Below, piece after piece: positions 43,278-51,379 of a stretch of 64,000 bases of DNA. The first letter of the stretch is position 1. The number at the start of each line of letters is the position of its first letter. Origin of the DNA: Anaerolineae bacterium (GTDB lineage: Bacteria > Chloroflexota > Anaerolineae > B4-G1); contig JADHWW010000102.1 in NCBI GenBank assembly GCA_016783285.1, positions 1 to 64,000 on the forward strand, in the 5' to 3' direction. A program made the translations under genes and the position numbers. The notes under the pieces are model-generated. The model was not told the DNA's origin, searched no databases, and saw nothing but the letters and a program-made list of their open reading frames with translations.

Positions 43278-44618
43278 TTATCGGCGGGCGACCAGCGGCA
43301 AGTAAGCTTTGTACCTGGCCTCGCCAAACAGCGCGAACTGGGAGAAATGCATCGTCGTGAAGGTCAGCGCTCCAGACATCACACGGGCCGGTTCGCCCAG
43401 CATCGCCCAGGAGGGTCCCTCTGCTGTGCGCGTCCACAGGCGCAACGTCTCGCGCTTCAGCCCGAGCACGTCCGTATCCGTGTAGTTCAGTGTGATGGTG
43501 AGCGGTTGGCCGAACTGACGCACGTCTTGCCCGAAACGGAAGGCAGTCAACTCGAAGGCGCGATGGGCAAACAGCAGGCCACCGGGTGGGCTGATGGGTC
43601 GCGTGTCTGTAAAGAGTGGCCTGAACTGGAAGCGCGTCGTGTCGGTTACAGCGCCGGGCGGGACGGTGAGCGTGACGCCGTACTGGTGGTGCAACTGGCC
43701 GCCCTGGTACGGACCCAGCGCCATCGTGCCTTGGGGCAAGGTGACCACTGTGGTGACCGGCCCGAGTTGCATGTGCCGCCCTTCCCAGCCAAGCCGGGCC
43801 ATGTTGGTGATGACTGTGCCCGGTGTGACCACACCCTCTACACCCAGTTGGTATTGGATCGTGAGCGGCTGCCCGGCGTACACCTGACCCTGCCAGCTCA
43901 GCATGTGGCCGTCAATCTGCGTGCCGGTCAACATGCCACTCCAGCCCAGGAAACGCACCTGGTGGCTGAAGGGCAATGTGTCTGTCAGAGTGACCCACCG
44001 CGTGTTCGCTCCTCCGCCAAGTCGGCGTGCGGGACTGATGGTGATCGTGTACGTGAGCACGTCGCCTGGCATCACGTGCCGTGCCTGGACCTGCTTGGCC
44101 GAGCCAGCCATATCACACACCATGCTGGTCACGCTGGCCGAGTTGTTCGTCGTGTCGGACTCTGCGGCGGTCGTGGCGATGGTGGCCGTGGTGGTCAGCA
44201 GTTCCCCCTCTGGCAGTGTCTCGTCCGACTGCAGGGTGATCAAGATGTGGCCGCAGCACGCATCGCCCGGCCACTGACAGAGCGGCCTGACAAAGTACCA
44301 GGTCAAATTGTTGCCATCGGTCACGTCCGGCGGGAGTGGTGCCCCCCAGCGATTCGTGGCAGTGACAAACTGTGTCCCCACGGGCAGCGTGGCCGTCACC
44401 CAGGCATCCGGCGCCATTTCTGTACCAAAGTTAAAGTAGCCAATTCTGACCACGTAGGTCAAGTCGGCTGTGATGTGCGCAGGAGCCTGCATGTCCAGCG
44501 TGAGGTCTATCTCACCGGCGGCAGCCGCCGGGGAGAGGCCTGTCACCATCAAAAGGACAGCAGTTACTCCAAGGCCCATAGCCAGTGCGAGCAATCCGAT
44601 GCGAGTAAGGCGTTTCAT
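43278..44618 (-). CDS. Secreted DUF11-type surface protein with YLPLV C-terminus
   Basis: 446 residues with a signal peptide (LLALAMGLGVTAVLLMVTGLSPAAAAG). Two to three DUF11/CARDB-like beta domains follow: YVVRIGYFNFGTEMAPDAWVTATLPVGTQF and DVLTYTITISPA...TDTLPFSHQVRFL. A ZU5-like or Ig-like region (GGQLHHQYGVTLTVPPGAV, LTITLNYTDTDV) is next. The last residues, YKAYLPLVARR, match the YLPLV-type ending common on exported Chloroflexota proteins. It likely sits on the cell surface. Gene is monocistronic as far as can be seen. Confidence 0.75.
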   Translation of the reverse strand: MKRLTRIGLLALAMGLGVTAVLLMVTGLSPAAAAGEIDLTLDMQAPAHITADLTYVVRIGYFNFGTEMAPDAWVTATLPVGTQFVTATNRWGAPLPPDVTDGNNLTWYFVRPLCQWPGDACCGHILITLQSDETLPEGELLTTTATIATTAAESDTTNNSASVTSMVCDMAGSAKQVQARHVMPGDVLTYTITISPARRLGGGANTRWVTLTDTLPFSHQVRFLGWSGMLTGTQIDGHMLSWQGQVYAGQPLTIQYQLGVEGVVTPGTVITNMARLGWEGRHMQLGPVTTVVTLPQGTMALGPYQGGQLHHQYGVTLTVPPGAVTDTTRFQFRPLFTDTRPISPPGGLLFAHRAFELTAFRFGQDVRQFGQPLTITLNYTDTDVLGLKRETLRLWTRTAEGPSWAMLGEPARVMSGALTFTTMHFSQFALFGEARYKAYLPLVARR

Positions 44619-44695
44619 AGCGGTCTCCTTTTTGGTAGTGGTAGACTATTGACTGATGGCTGGCATCAGCTTCAAAACAAATTACCGATTCTTCC

Positions 44696-44774
44696 TCGCG
44701 GCGCCAGGACTCGGACCTGGGTTTGGGTAAAGAGGTTTTGCAGACCTCTGCCTTCGCCCCTCGGCCGCGCCGCC
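44696..44774 (-). tRNA. tRNA-Cys (anticodon GCA) with enlarged variable loop
   Basis: D-arm GCC GAGGGGCGAA GGC and anticodon arm AGAGGT CTGCAAA ACCTCT (GCA) are typical of bacterial tRNA-Cys. The T-arm is CCAGG TCCGAGT CCTGG. Oddities: the acceptor stem GGCGGCG/CGCCGCG has a G-G mismatch at 1:72; the variable region TTTACCCAAAC is 11 bases rather than 4-5; the T-loop begins TCC instead of TTC. No CCA is encoded. It could be a working variant or a decaying gene. Confidence 0.65.
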
Positions 44775-44844
44775 CCATTGGTGGGTCAGGTGAGACGCAG
44801 TGTTGATTCCGCTACCTGAGTTGCTGCCGGCATAGGCGCGCCGG

Positions 44845-45384
44845 TCAGTGGCGGCCTCCACCACCCTGGCCGCCGCTGTGGCCGCCGTCACGGTCGCGGT
44901 CTCTGGCGGGGTCACAGTCGTCGCTGTCACAGGTGCGGTCACGGTCGCGGTCTCTGGCGGGGTCACAGTCGTCGCTGTCGCAGGTGCGGTCACGGTCACG
45001 GTCCCTGGCGGGGTCACAGTCGTCGCAATCGCAGGTACAGTCACGGTCACGGTCCCTGGCGGGGTCACAGTCGTCGCAATCGCAGGTGCGGTCACGGTCG
45101 CGGTCCTTGGCGAGGGCACAGTTGCCGCCGAGGTAAGCGTCGTCCCGGCCATCGTCTGCCAGTCGTTGCATCCTATCCGCCTGCTCTTGAGCAAATTCCA
45201 TTTGCGGTTTGGTCTCGGTGACCTCACCGGCAGTCACGGTCAGGCCCATCTCCCCGACGGCCATCCCGACAGGATACAAGGACGAACCCGGCTGGCTACC
45301 AGACGAAGCCCCAACCATTTCCCCCATGGATCCGAAGACTAGAACCAGGGCCAAAGCTGCTACTTTCAGTAGTTTGTTGTTCAT
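44845..45384 (-). CDS. Secreted protein with DUF5667-like segment and 17-residue Asp/Arg/Cys repeats
   Basis: 179 residues. A signal peptide (LLKVAALALVLVFGSMGEMVGA) is followed by PGSSLYPVGMAVGEMGLTV...EFAQEQADRMQRLADDGR, which aligns with the DUF5667 core of the 46547 gene (PGDLLYPVKLATEDVRLAL). Four units of DRDRDRTCDCDDCDPAR follow, then a Gly/His tail. Alternating Asp and Arg with two or three Cys per unit suggests metal binding or disulfide-linked stacking. The ribosome site AAAGGAG is present. It faces the ECF operon and may have evolved from the same DUF5667 ancestor. Confidence 0.65.
   Translation of the reverse strand: MNNKLLKVAALALVLVFGSMGEMVGASSGSQPGSSLYPVGMAVGEMGLTVTAGEVTETKPQMEFAQEQADRMQRLADDGRDDAYLGGNCALAKDRDRDRTCDCDDCDPARDRDRDCTCDCDDCDPARDRDRDRTCDSDDCDPARDRDRDRTCDSDDCDPARDRDRDGGHSGGQGGGGRH
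44887..45108. repeat. Tandem 51-bp coding repeat
   Basis: Four full 51-base units begin at 44887, 44938, 44989 and 45040, with a partial fifth at 45091. Unit differences are few, so the array expanded recently. All copies are in frame within the 45384-44845 gene. Confidence 0.9.
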
Positions 45385-45412
45385 TGTTCATCTCCTTTCT
45401 GTTCGGAGCAAC

Positions 45413-45799
45413 TCACCCGTGCGTTGGCCGGCAGAATCCAAACCGGCAGTGCATGGCATCTACGGCCGAGAGATTCCGGCAGGGGGAGCCACCCCAATAA
45501 GGCGCGTCATCTACTCGTTCCGTGTCAATATCCACTTCTGCCATGGTGGCAGAAGGTTGCTCCAACTTTGCTCTTCCCAGAAGGAATAAGCAAATGCCAA
45601 GCCCGGCGAACCTGTCGTTCAACGTCTGGACGGTGATCGTGTCGTTGCCGATAGCGGTGATGGTGCCCACGAGAGTGAAAAGTTGCTGCCGGCCGCCTCC
45701 TCCGCTTCCACCGGACCCGCCGCGTCTGGCCAGCGCTGGCGTGGCGACAACCAGCGTAATCAGCGCAACCATTGCCAAAATAGCCAGTTTCTTCCTCAT
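45413..45799 (-). CDS. Secreted protein, probably a truncated DUF5666-like domain
   Basis: 128 residues with a signal peptide (AILAMVALITLVVATPALA), a Gly-rich linker, then LFTLVGTITAIGNDTITVQTLND, the start of a DUF5666-like OB-type strand pattern. The rest (from about residue 62) does not continue the pattern and is Cys-containing (GICLFLLG..SPCRNLSAVDAMHCRFGFC). I infer a fusion or frame decay after the first strands. ATG 45799 has an AAAGGAG ribosome site. Whether it is functional is unknown. Confidence 0.5.
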   Translation of the reverse strand: MRKKLAILAMVALITLVVATPALARRGGSGGSGGGGRQQLFTLVGTITAIGNDTITVQTLNDRFAGLGICLFLLGRAKLEQPSATMAEVDIDTERVDDAPYWGGSPCRNLSAVDAMHCRFGFCRPTHG

Positions 45800-45902
45800 T
45801 TATTTTGTCTCCTTTCGATTTTCTCTGACGCCCGGCTCTACGTGGCTCCACCTACCGGAGTCTCTCAGCCGTATTTCATATATCATGACGCAAGATACCC
45901 CA

Positions 45903-45965
45903 AAACCATACGGGCAAGTCGGGAAAAACGTGGTATACTCAGGTGCGGGCAGCCCCGTATGGTTT
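45903..45965 (+). promoter_or_regulatory. ECF-operon promoter inside a 12-bp inverted repeat
   Basis: The extended -10 TGGTATACT (TATACT at 45934-45939) stands inside the arms AAACCATACGGG (45903-45914) and CCCGTATGGTTT (45954-45965). The start codon of the sigma-factor gene is about 45 bases beyond. The palindrome could be an operator or, as RNA, a start-site hairpin. Confidence 0.5.
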
Positions 45966-46008
45966 CCGGCTGTTTTTACGTCATTAGAAGTGAAAGATCA
46001 ATCGTTAC

Positions 46009-46542
46009 GTGACAAACGAGCGCATCCTGCTGGAACGAGCGAAGCAATACGACGAAGCGGCACTGGGGGAACTCTATGATCATTATGCCCCCCGCATCTA
46101 TGCCTACATCTATCGGCGGGTGAGCAATGCTCACCTGGCGGAAGATCTCACGGGGGATGTGTTCGTGCGGGTGATGCAGGCGATTCAGTCGGAGCGGTTC
46201 TGGCACACCTCGTTCCAGGCCTGGCTCTATCGCATCGCGCACAACCTGGTGGCGGATCACTACCGCCGCCAGCCGTCGGTGACCGAGTTGGAGCTGGATG
46301 AGTGGCTGGTGGCAGCCAAGGATGACCCGGTCTCTGCTGTGGCAGAGCGGCTCTCCCACCGCCGTCTTCGTGCTGCCATCAGCCGCCTCACACCGGACCA
46401 GCAACAGGTGTTGGCTCTGCGCTTCGGCGAAGGGATGACCGCCCGGAAGGCGGCCGAGGTGATGGACAAAAGCATGGGTGCAATCGAGGCTCTCCAACAT
46501 CGAGCTCTGGCCGCACTGCGCCGTGTACTGAAGAAAGAGTAG
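46009..46542 (+). CDS. ECF-type RNA polymerase sigma factor
   Basis: 177 residues, GTG start. Region 2 (ALGELYDHYAPRIYAYIYRRV...AEDLTGDVFVRVM) and region 4 (ISRLTPDQQQVLALRFGEGMTARKAAEVM) are complete. Sequence and context match the Chloroflexota type of ECF linked to DUF5667 proteins. It lies 4 bases ahead of the next gene, which probably serves as its membrane regulator. Targets are unknown; nearby secreted genes are candidates. Confidence 0.93.
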   Translation: MTNERILLERAKQYDEAALGELYDHYAPRIYAYIYRRVSNAHLAEDLTGDVFVRVMQAIQSERFWHTSFQAWLYRIAHNLVADHYRRQPSVTELELDEWLVAAKDDPVSAVAERLSHRRLRAAISRLTPDQQQVLALRFGEGMTARKAAEVMDKSMGAIEALQHRALAALRRVLKKE

Positions 46543-46546
46543 ACTG

Positions 46547-47788
46547 ATGGCAAGAGTCTCTTTCAAGCGATCGCTAGAACGTTGTTTACAAGAGCTGACC
46601 CGCACTGGCGATGTCGAAGCCAGCTTGCGACGTTATCCCCAGTACGCTGGCCAGTTACGCCCGTTGCTCGAAATGGCCCAGGCAACCCATCGCTACTACG
46701 AAGCCGTACCGGAAGCGCCGGGGGGACTGGCGGCCGGCAGGAAGCGGTTGTTGGCCATGGCCGCACAACAGCGCGCCAGAGGTGTTGGGGCAGCCTCAGC
46801 AACCAGAACTGCAACCACACGCACAGCAGGTCGGAAAATAAAACTCATCTTTGCGACGAGGCTCATCGCCGTTCTGCTGGTCGTCGTCGTGGGCACGGCT
46901 GCCCTCGGAGGCGGGGTCGTCTGGGCTGCTGGCGATAGTCTGCCGGGCGACCTGCTGTACCCGGTCAAGCTGGCTACGGAGGACGTTCGCCTGGCGCTCA
47001 CCTCCGCGCCGGCGGATCAGGTAGATCTGGCGCTGCAGTTCGTTGAGGAACGGGCGGAAGAGGTGCAAACGCTGGTAGTGGCCGGGCGGCAAGTGCCGGA
47101 CGAGACTGTCACTCGGATGGAACGGCATATCGAACGCGCGTTGACCCAGGCAGCCTGGGCCTCTGATGAGGAGATAACCGGCCTACTAACGCAAATCGCC
47201 GGGTGCACGCGCACCCAGGCGCAGGTACTGGAACAGGTGCAAATGACGGCTCCACAACAAGCCCAGCCTGGGCTGGAGCATGCTGCGACTGTCTGCCGGC
47301 AGGGAGCGGAGGCGGCGGAGGATGGGTTGAACGATCCCCAGGCGTTTCGCCGACGTTACCGTCACCAACGAGGAGCCCGCCCTGAGCCTGCCGAAGGGAC
47401 ACCGGAGCCGACGAGTGTGCCGGAGCAGGTGACCGTCACCCCAGGGGGCGATCAGGAACAGGAACAGGATCAGGAACGATATCAACAGCAGGACCAGGAG
47501 CGCACGTACACACCAGTTGGTGCGCCGCATATTACGCCCCACGGGCCGCGGGCAACTCTTGTACCACAGGCCACGCCCCGCGACGCGCAAGCAACTCCCA
47601 GGCTACAGGTCACACCCCACGGGCCGCAGGCGACTTCCGTACCGCAGGCCACGCCCCAGGGCCCCCAGTGGACTCCTGTGCCTCCCGCTACGACGCCACA
47701 GCTCCAACAACCTGGTGGTGGGCAGAGTGGGGGCGGACAAGATGGTGGTGAATACGGCGGCGGTGGGCAAGGTGGCGGCGGCAAGTAG
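46547..47788 (+). CDS. DUF5667 membrane protein, putative anti-sigma partner
   Basis: 413 residues. A cytosolic N-terminal part (1-100, ECF-contacting in type) is followed by one membrane helix (LIAVLLVVVVGTAALGGGVVWAA) and the external DUF5667 domain (DSLPGDLLYPVKLATEDVRLAL, about 125-230). A long tail rich in Gln, Pro, Thr and Gly (HGPQATSVPQATPQGP) follows and ends in Gly repeats. The cytosol-membrane-outside layout fits an anti-sigma factor, but no zinc-binding HxxxCxxC motif was seen. Position right after the sigma-factor gene supports the role. Confidence 0.78.
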   Translation: MARVSFKRSLERCLQELTRTGDVEASLRRYPQYAGQLRPLLEMAQATHRYYEAVPEAPGGLAAGRKRLLAMAAQQRARGVGAASATRTATTRTAGRKIKLIFATRLIAVLLVVVVGTAALGGGVVWAAGDSLPGDLLYPVKLATEDVRLALTSAPADQVDLALQFVEERAEEVQTLVVAGRQVPDETVTRMERHIERALTQAAWASDEEITGLLTQIAGCTRTQAQVLEQVQMTAPQQAQPGLEHAATVCRQGAEAAEDGLNDPQAFRRRYRHQRGARPEPAEGTPEPTSVPEQVTVTPGGDQEQEQDQERYQQQDQERTYTPVGAPHITPHGPRATLVPQATPRDAQATPRLQVTPHGPQATSVPQATPQGPQWTPVPPATTPQLQQPGGGQSGGGQDGGEYGGGGQGGGGK

Positions 47789-47820
47789 CCAGTACTTACA
47801 CAGTTTCCGCATCATTCCTT

Positions 47821-47862
47821 CAGCTACGTTTCGGGTCATAGTAGTGCCTCCAGGTAGGGTCT
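47821..47862 (-). repeat. Scar resembling the AbiEi/AbiEii gene junction
   Basis: The 42 bases match 54768-54809 with four differences. That region is the end of the AbiEi gene and the first codons of AbiEii. Here it encodes the PYLEALL ending of a different short frame. Confidence 0.7.
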
Positions 47863-48066
47863 CGTCTGGCTCAGCGTTTCCATCGCTACACGAAGCGCGA
47901 TGTCCTGCCGTTCGATCTCCGCCGGATCGGAGGTAACGTGCAGATCGGACTTGATCTCGCGGGCGAAGGCCGCCGCCTCGTTCCAACTGGGGCCACGCGC
48001 AGGGATGAGGGCATCGAACCAACGGTGCAGTCTCAGTTTCCAGTCCACATCCACCACGTTGGTCAT
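47836..48066 (-). CDS. Short unknown frame ending in an AbiEi-like tail, possibly a gene remnant
   Basis: 76 residues from ATG 48066 (TNVVDVDWKLRLHRWFDALIP). The final PYLEALL plus stop is shared with the AbiEi gene at 54783, but the rest is not. Codons continue open upstream to a stop near 48185 without a start codon, so this is likely the 3' remnant of a longer gene joined to an AbiE scar. It follows the res gene on the same strand with a gap of about 200 bases. Confidence 0.35.
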   Translation of the reverse strand: MTNVVDVDWKLRLHRWFDALIPARGPSWNEAAAFAREIKSDLHVTSDPAEIERQDIALRVAMETLSQTRPYLEALL

Positions 48067-48280
48067 CGTCAAGGCTGGCCTGGGCAAGGGCTGGCCCTTG
48101 CGTATAGTCAGCGGGTGGCCTGGCTTGAGTCTCAGTTCGACCCATGGTGGACCGGGCGGGATGGACCAGGCCCAGCTCTACGTCGTAGTTGCGCAGGGCT
48201 GTGCACGGGCAACGGAGGTCTCCTGGCGACCGAAAAGGCCCCAGAACAGTTTGAATGGTTCTTCGCGGTGCGCGAAGGGC

Positions 48281-51058
48281 TCAATCGAATAACTCTGGCT
48301 GATGGCCGTCCAACTCTTCAACCAGTTCTCCGAAGATCCGAGCACTGCTGGCGTCAAAACACCTTTGCGGCACCTTCAAATAACGCCAGGTCTGGCGGGT
48401 TTGGGCAGAGACCTTTCCACACCAGTCGCGGATGCTACCGTCTTTGTGCGCCACATCCTCGTACTCGCGCCCCTTGGTCTCGACGATCCAGTTGACCTGA
48501 CCCTCTGGTGTCTGTTGCACGGCGACGAAGTCGGGGTAGTAGAACTTGATGGCGCCAGTGGTGCTGAGGTAATCCACCCGGAACCGAGTGTAGGATTCCG
48601 CCAGGGCGGCGAAGCGGAGGACGTCGGATGCACCGTCCAGGAATTGGGCGAAACGGGCTTCCAGGTCGTTGAACACAGCGCACTCGTTGAAGATGGTCTT
48701 GTCGCAGGCAAGGTGCAAGCGAGACCAGGTGAAAGGTTGCGTTTGCGAGAGATGGAACGCCGCGTCCTCGAACTCGATGGCCCGCTCTTGGGTGGCCAAC
48801 TCGGCGATCCTCCGGCTCAAGAAGGTGGCGATGCCATCCTGGAGCATTGGATCCCGCAGGCGGCGCTTGATGTCGTCCTTGTCCAGATGGACCTCAATGC
48901 CAAAGCAGCGATGCTGCACATACCCCTTGACGATTCTGTACAGTTCGGAGAAGTGACCGTTGAGGCTCAACCGGTGCTCGACGGCATGGGTGATGTCGCG
49001 CAGGAAGTCCTGGCTGAGCAACGGGCGTTCGGGGATGACGACGGCCTGGTGGACCGTGGTGCCCGTGGTGGCGAAGGCCATCTCAATCTCAATGGCCAAT
49101 TCCTCCGCCAACACACCAGCATCGTAGATCGGCGGCAACCCTAGCGGATCCAGGTGCTTGAGGTTGCGGTACTCGTGGGTGTATTTGGGTTTGGTCAGGG
49201 GAATGGCGATGTCGAATTCGACCCTCTCTCGTATCGGATAGACTTTGATCGGCAAGGGCGGTGGCGTGCCAACGGTATCAATGCCGACGCCCTCCTGCTC
49301 CAGTTCGCGCACGAAGGCCTCAAACGCCTCAGTGCCGATGACCTCGAGCGTCTGGCGGCGGTCGGGGCTGATGCTGTGCATCACGCGCAGCCCGCGTCCC
49401 ACGGCCTGTTCGGGCAGGATGGCGGCTTTGGACGTGAACGGCCGCAGGCCCAGGGTGACAGTCACGTTGTGAACATCCCATCCCTCACGCAGCATGAGCA
49501 CGCTGACGATGATTTTGATGTCGCTATCTGGCTTGTCCACGTCGCGCGCACCATTGCGTGCCTGGTGGAGGTCTTTTTTGGTAATGTTACCCTTGCTGTC
49601 GGTGTGGATGACCAGTACTTCTTTCTTCTTGAGGCGGCCGGCTTTGCGAATGTGCCCGGCGATGGCATCGGCGTAGGCGGTGCGCTCGCACATGATGAAC
49701 AACACCGGCTTCTGTCCGACGCCCCGGTAGACCCGCGTGTGCTCCTTCCAGCGCTCCAGGGCAACGACGATCCAGTCGTGATAGGCCTGCACGACGTTGT
49801 GTTTCGTGACCCTCTTGGGGTCTGGTTTGTTTACGCGATGCACAATGAGAGGAGCCTTGACGATCTGGTCCTCGATGGCCTGGGCAAGAGGGTAGTCCAC
49901 GACAATCCAGGGGTAGTAGGTGCCCGCCTGAGTCTTGGGCGTGGCGGAGAAGTCGAGCCAGGCGGTGAGACCCCTTCGGCTTCGCTCAGGGCAGGCTCCT
50001 TGCCCGGCTTTATGCTTGAGGTTCTCGTGCAGGGCCTGCAACGTCCTATTCCAGGCCAGGTCTTCATCGTGGACGTGGTGTGCCTCGTCATTGAGCACCA
50101 TCAGGTTGCCCAGGCCTTTGATCCGCTCTAGCATCGAGGGTTGGTAGGCCGCCAGGTCTTGCTTGGGCGGACGGCCTAGAACAGCCTCCACGGCATTGGC
50201 TGGCGTCCATTCCTCCTCGCGCGATTCGTAGATTTGCTGGATGTTGACCACGAAGAGGTTGCCGGCCGGGTCGGGAACGGCGCTGTCGCCGCGCAGAATG
50301 ATCCTCATCCCCCATTGGCCGCGCCACTCTGGAGGAATGAGGGGGAGCGCGTGGAAGATCTTGTTGCTGGCAAAATCCCGTTCCAGTCGCTCGAAGACGA
50401 TGACGTTGGGAGCGACAATGAGGAAGTTGTCAGTGAAGCGATCAAGACTTCGGAAGTCTGTGCCCAGACGGCGATTCAGATACGACCAGACGATGGCCAT
50501 CGCCATAACTACCGTCTTGCCGGCGCCGGTGGCCATCTTGAAAGCGTAGCGTTGGAGATTCTCCTCGGGCAGTTCCTGAACCGCGTCCTTCTCTACCTCA
50601 GGCACCCAACGGCGGAGAAGTCGCTGGCCATCCATTGTCGTCTCGACGTTGAACTCCATATCCAAGAAACCGCGTTTCGGCTTCTCGCCAAACTCCTGGG
50701 CGATGGGAACGAAGTCCGCAAAGCCCCGCACCTCGACCAGGTAGACCAGCGTCTCGATCGCCTCGCGCTGGCACCACCAGTACCGCCACACGGTTCCATC
50801 GGCCAGCAGGTGATCCTCATCGAACCAGAACCGGAAAAGGCGACGGGTGACGTCAGAGATGCCGGGGTATTCGTCGTCACGCCACTGGCCCACAGCCTGG
50901 CGAAGTTTGTCCACCAGGAACATCGTGCTGGGACGGCGGCCCTGGCGCACGGCGTAATCGCCCTCGCCTAGTTTCTCCAGGTAAGCGTCCGGTTTGGTGT
51001 AGGGGGTGCGTCCAGGCACTTCCGGCAGGGTGCGGTCGTAATGTATTACTGTTGCCAC
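48281..51058 (-). CDS. Type III-like restriction helicase/endonuclease subunit (Res)
   Basis: 925 residues. Superfamily 2 helicase motifs: ATGAGKTVV near residue 177, VLNDEAHHVHD (motif II, about 320), DFSATP (III), and VGRGLRVMHS (VI). The C-terminal nuclease is PD-(D/E)XK type: YYPDFVAVQ and WIVETKGREYED. With the Mod gene on the same strand it forms a restriction-modification pair that would cut unmodified foreign DNA after ATP-driven movement. A nine-residue in-frame insert (ACPERSRRG) from a palindromic repeat lies between motifs II and III. The toxin-antitoxin pair separates it from mod. Confidence 0.88.
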   Translation of the reverse strand: MATVIHYDRTLPEVPGRTPYTKPDAYLEKLGEGDYAVRQGRRPSTMFLVDKLRQAVGQWRDDEYPGISDVTRRLFRFWFDEDHLLADGTVWRYWWCQREAIETLVYLVEVRGFADFVPIAQEFGEKPKRGFLDMEFNVETTMDGQRLLRRWVPEVEKDAVQELPEENLQRYAFKMATGAGKTVVMAMAIVWSYLNRRLGTDFRSLDRFTDNFLIVAPNVIVFERLERDFASNKIFHALPLIPPEWRGQWGMRIILRGDSAVPDPAGNLFVVNIQQIYESREEEWTPANAVEAVLGRPPKQDLAAYQPSMLERIKGLGNLMVLNDEAHHVHDEDLAWNRTLQALHENLKHKAGQGACPERSRRGLTAWLDFSATPKTQAGTYYPWIVVDYPLAQAIEDQIVKAPLIVHRVNKPDPKRVTKHNVVQAYHDWIVVALERWKEHTRVYRGVGQKPVLFIMCERTAYADAIAGHIRKAGRLKKKEVLVIHTDSKGNITKKDLHQARNGARDVDKPDSDIKIIVSVLMLREGWDVHNVTVTLGLRPFTSKAAILPEQAVGRGLRVMHSISPDRRQTLEVIGTEAFEAFVRELEQEGVGIDTVGTPPPLPIKVYPIRERVEFDIAIPLTKPKYTHEYRNLKHLDPLGLPPIYDAGVLAEELAIEIEMAFATTGTTVHQAVVIPERPLLSQDFLRDITHAVEHRLSLNGHFSELYRIVKGYVQHRCFGIEVHLDKDDIKRRLRDPMLQDGIATFLSRRIAELATQERAIEFEDAAFHLSQTQPFTWSRLHLACDKTIFNECAVFNDLEARFAQFLDGASDVLRFAALAESYTRFRVDYLSTTGAIKFYYPDFVAVQQTPEGQVNWIVETKGREYEDVAHKDGSIRDWCGKVSAQTRQTWRYLKVPQRCFDASSARIFGELVEELDGHQPELFD
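49972..49996. repeat. Palindromic repeat inserted in frame in res (PERSRR type)
   Basis: CCCTTCGGCTTCGCTCAGGG plus five bases forms an imperfect palindrome and encodes PERSRR on the minus strand. A variant (CCCTGAGCCTGCCGAAGGG) occurs at 47380-47400 in the DUF5667 gene. Confidence 0.7.
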
Positions 51059-51106
51059 TGGTTTTCTCTGTGAGCGTTCTCGCCACGAATCATACGAATT
51101 CCACTG

Positions 51107-51379
51107 TTAACGCAAGATATCGTACACTTCACGCCGGTGCTGAATACCATACAGAGTCAACACCCCGGCTTCGCGATCTACCCACAGCAGCACCCGGTAG
51201 TCTCCCACCCGGTATTTGTGCAGCCCCTTCAGATCCTCGGGCAAATGACGAAGTGGATAGCGAAGGACCTCCGGGTGCTCGGCTAGCCACTCCACTTTGC
51301 GGATGACACGCTGGGCGACGGCGCGGTCAAGGCCGCTCAGGTCCTCGTCGAACTCGGGAGTAGCCTCTATTCGATACAC
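51107..51379 (-). CDS. RelE/ParE-family toxin
   Basis: 90 residues with the RelE fold: YRIEATPEFDEDLSGLD, LRHLPEDLKGLHKYRVGDYRVLLWVD and the final YGIQHRREVYDILR. Members cut mRNA in the ribosome or poison gyrase. Basic and aromatic residues at the C-terminus fit the mRNA interferase class. The start overlaps the antitoxin gene by 13 bases. It lies between mod and res, where it could punish loss of the system. Confidence 0.92.
   Translation of the reverse strand: MYRIEATPEFDEDLSGLDRAVAQRVIRKVEWLAEHPEVLRYPLRHLPEDLKGLHKYRVGDYRVLLWVDREAGVLTLYGIQHRREVYDILR

Noticed and set aside
43128..44819. 563-residue plus-strand frame opposite the DUF11 gene
   Set aside because: Covers three minus-strand features including the tRNA; no start signal and no domain.
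44887..45108. Regular repeats as a possible CRISPR array
   Set aside because: Units are contiguous without spacers and stay in frame within a coding gene; no cas genes are nearby.
44682..45227. Long minus-strand frame rich in Thr, Val, Ala and Pro across the tandem repeats
   Set aside because: It is a shadow of the 51-base repeat in another frame, runs through the tRNA-Cys and lacks a ribosome site; the 45384-44845 frame has signal peptide and ribosome site.
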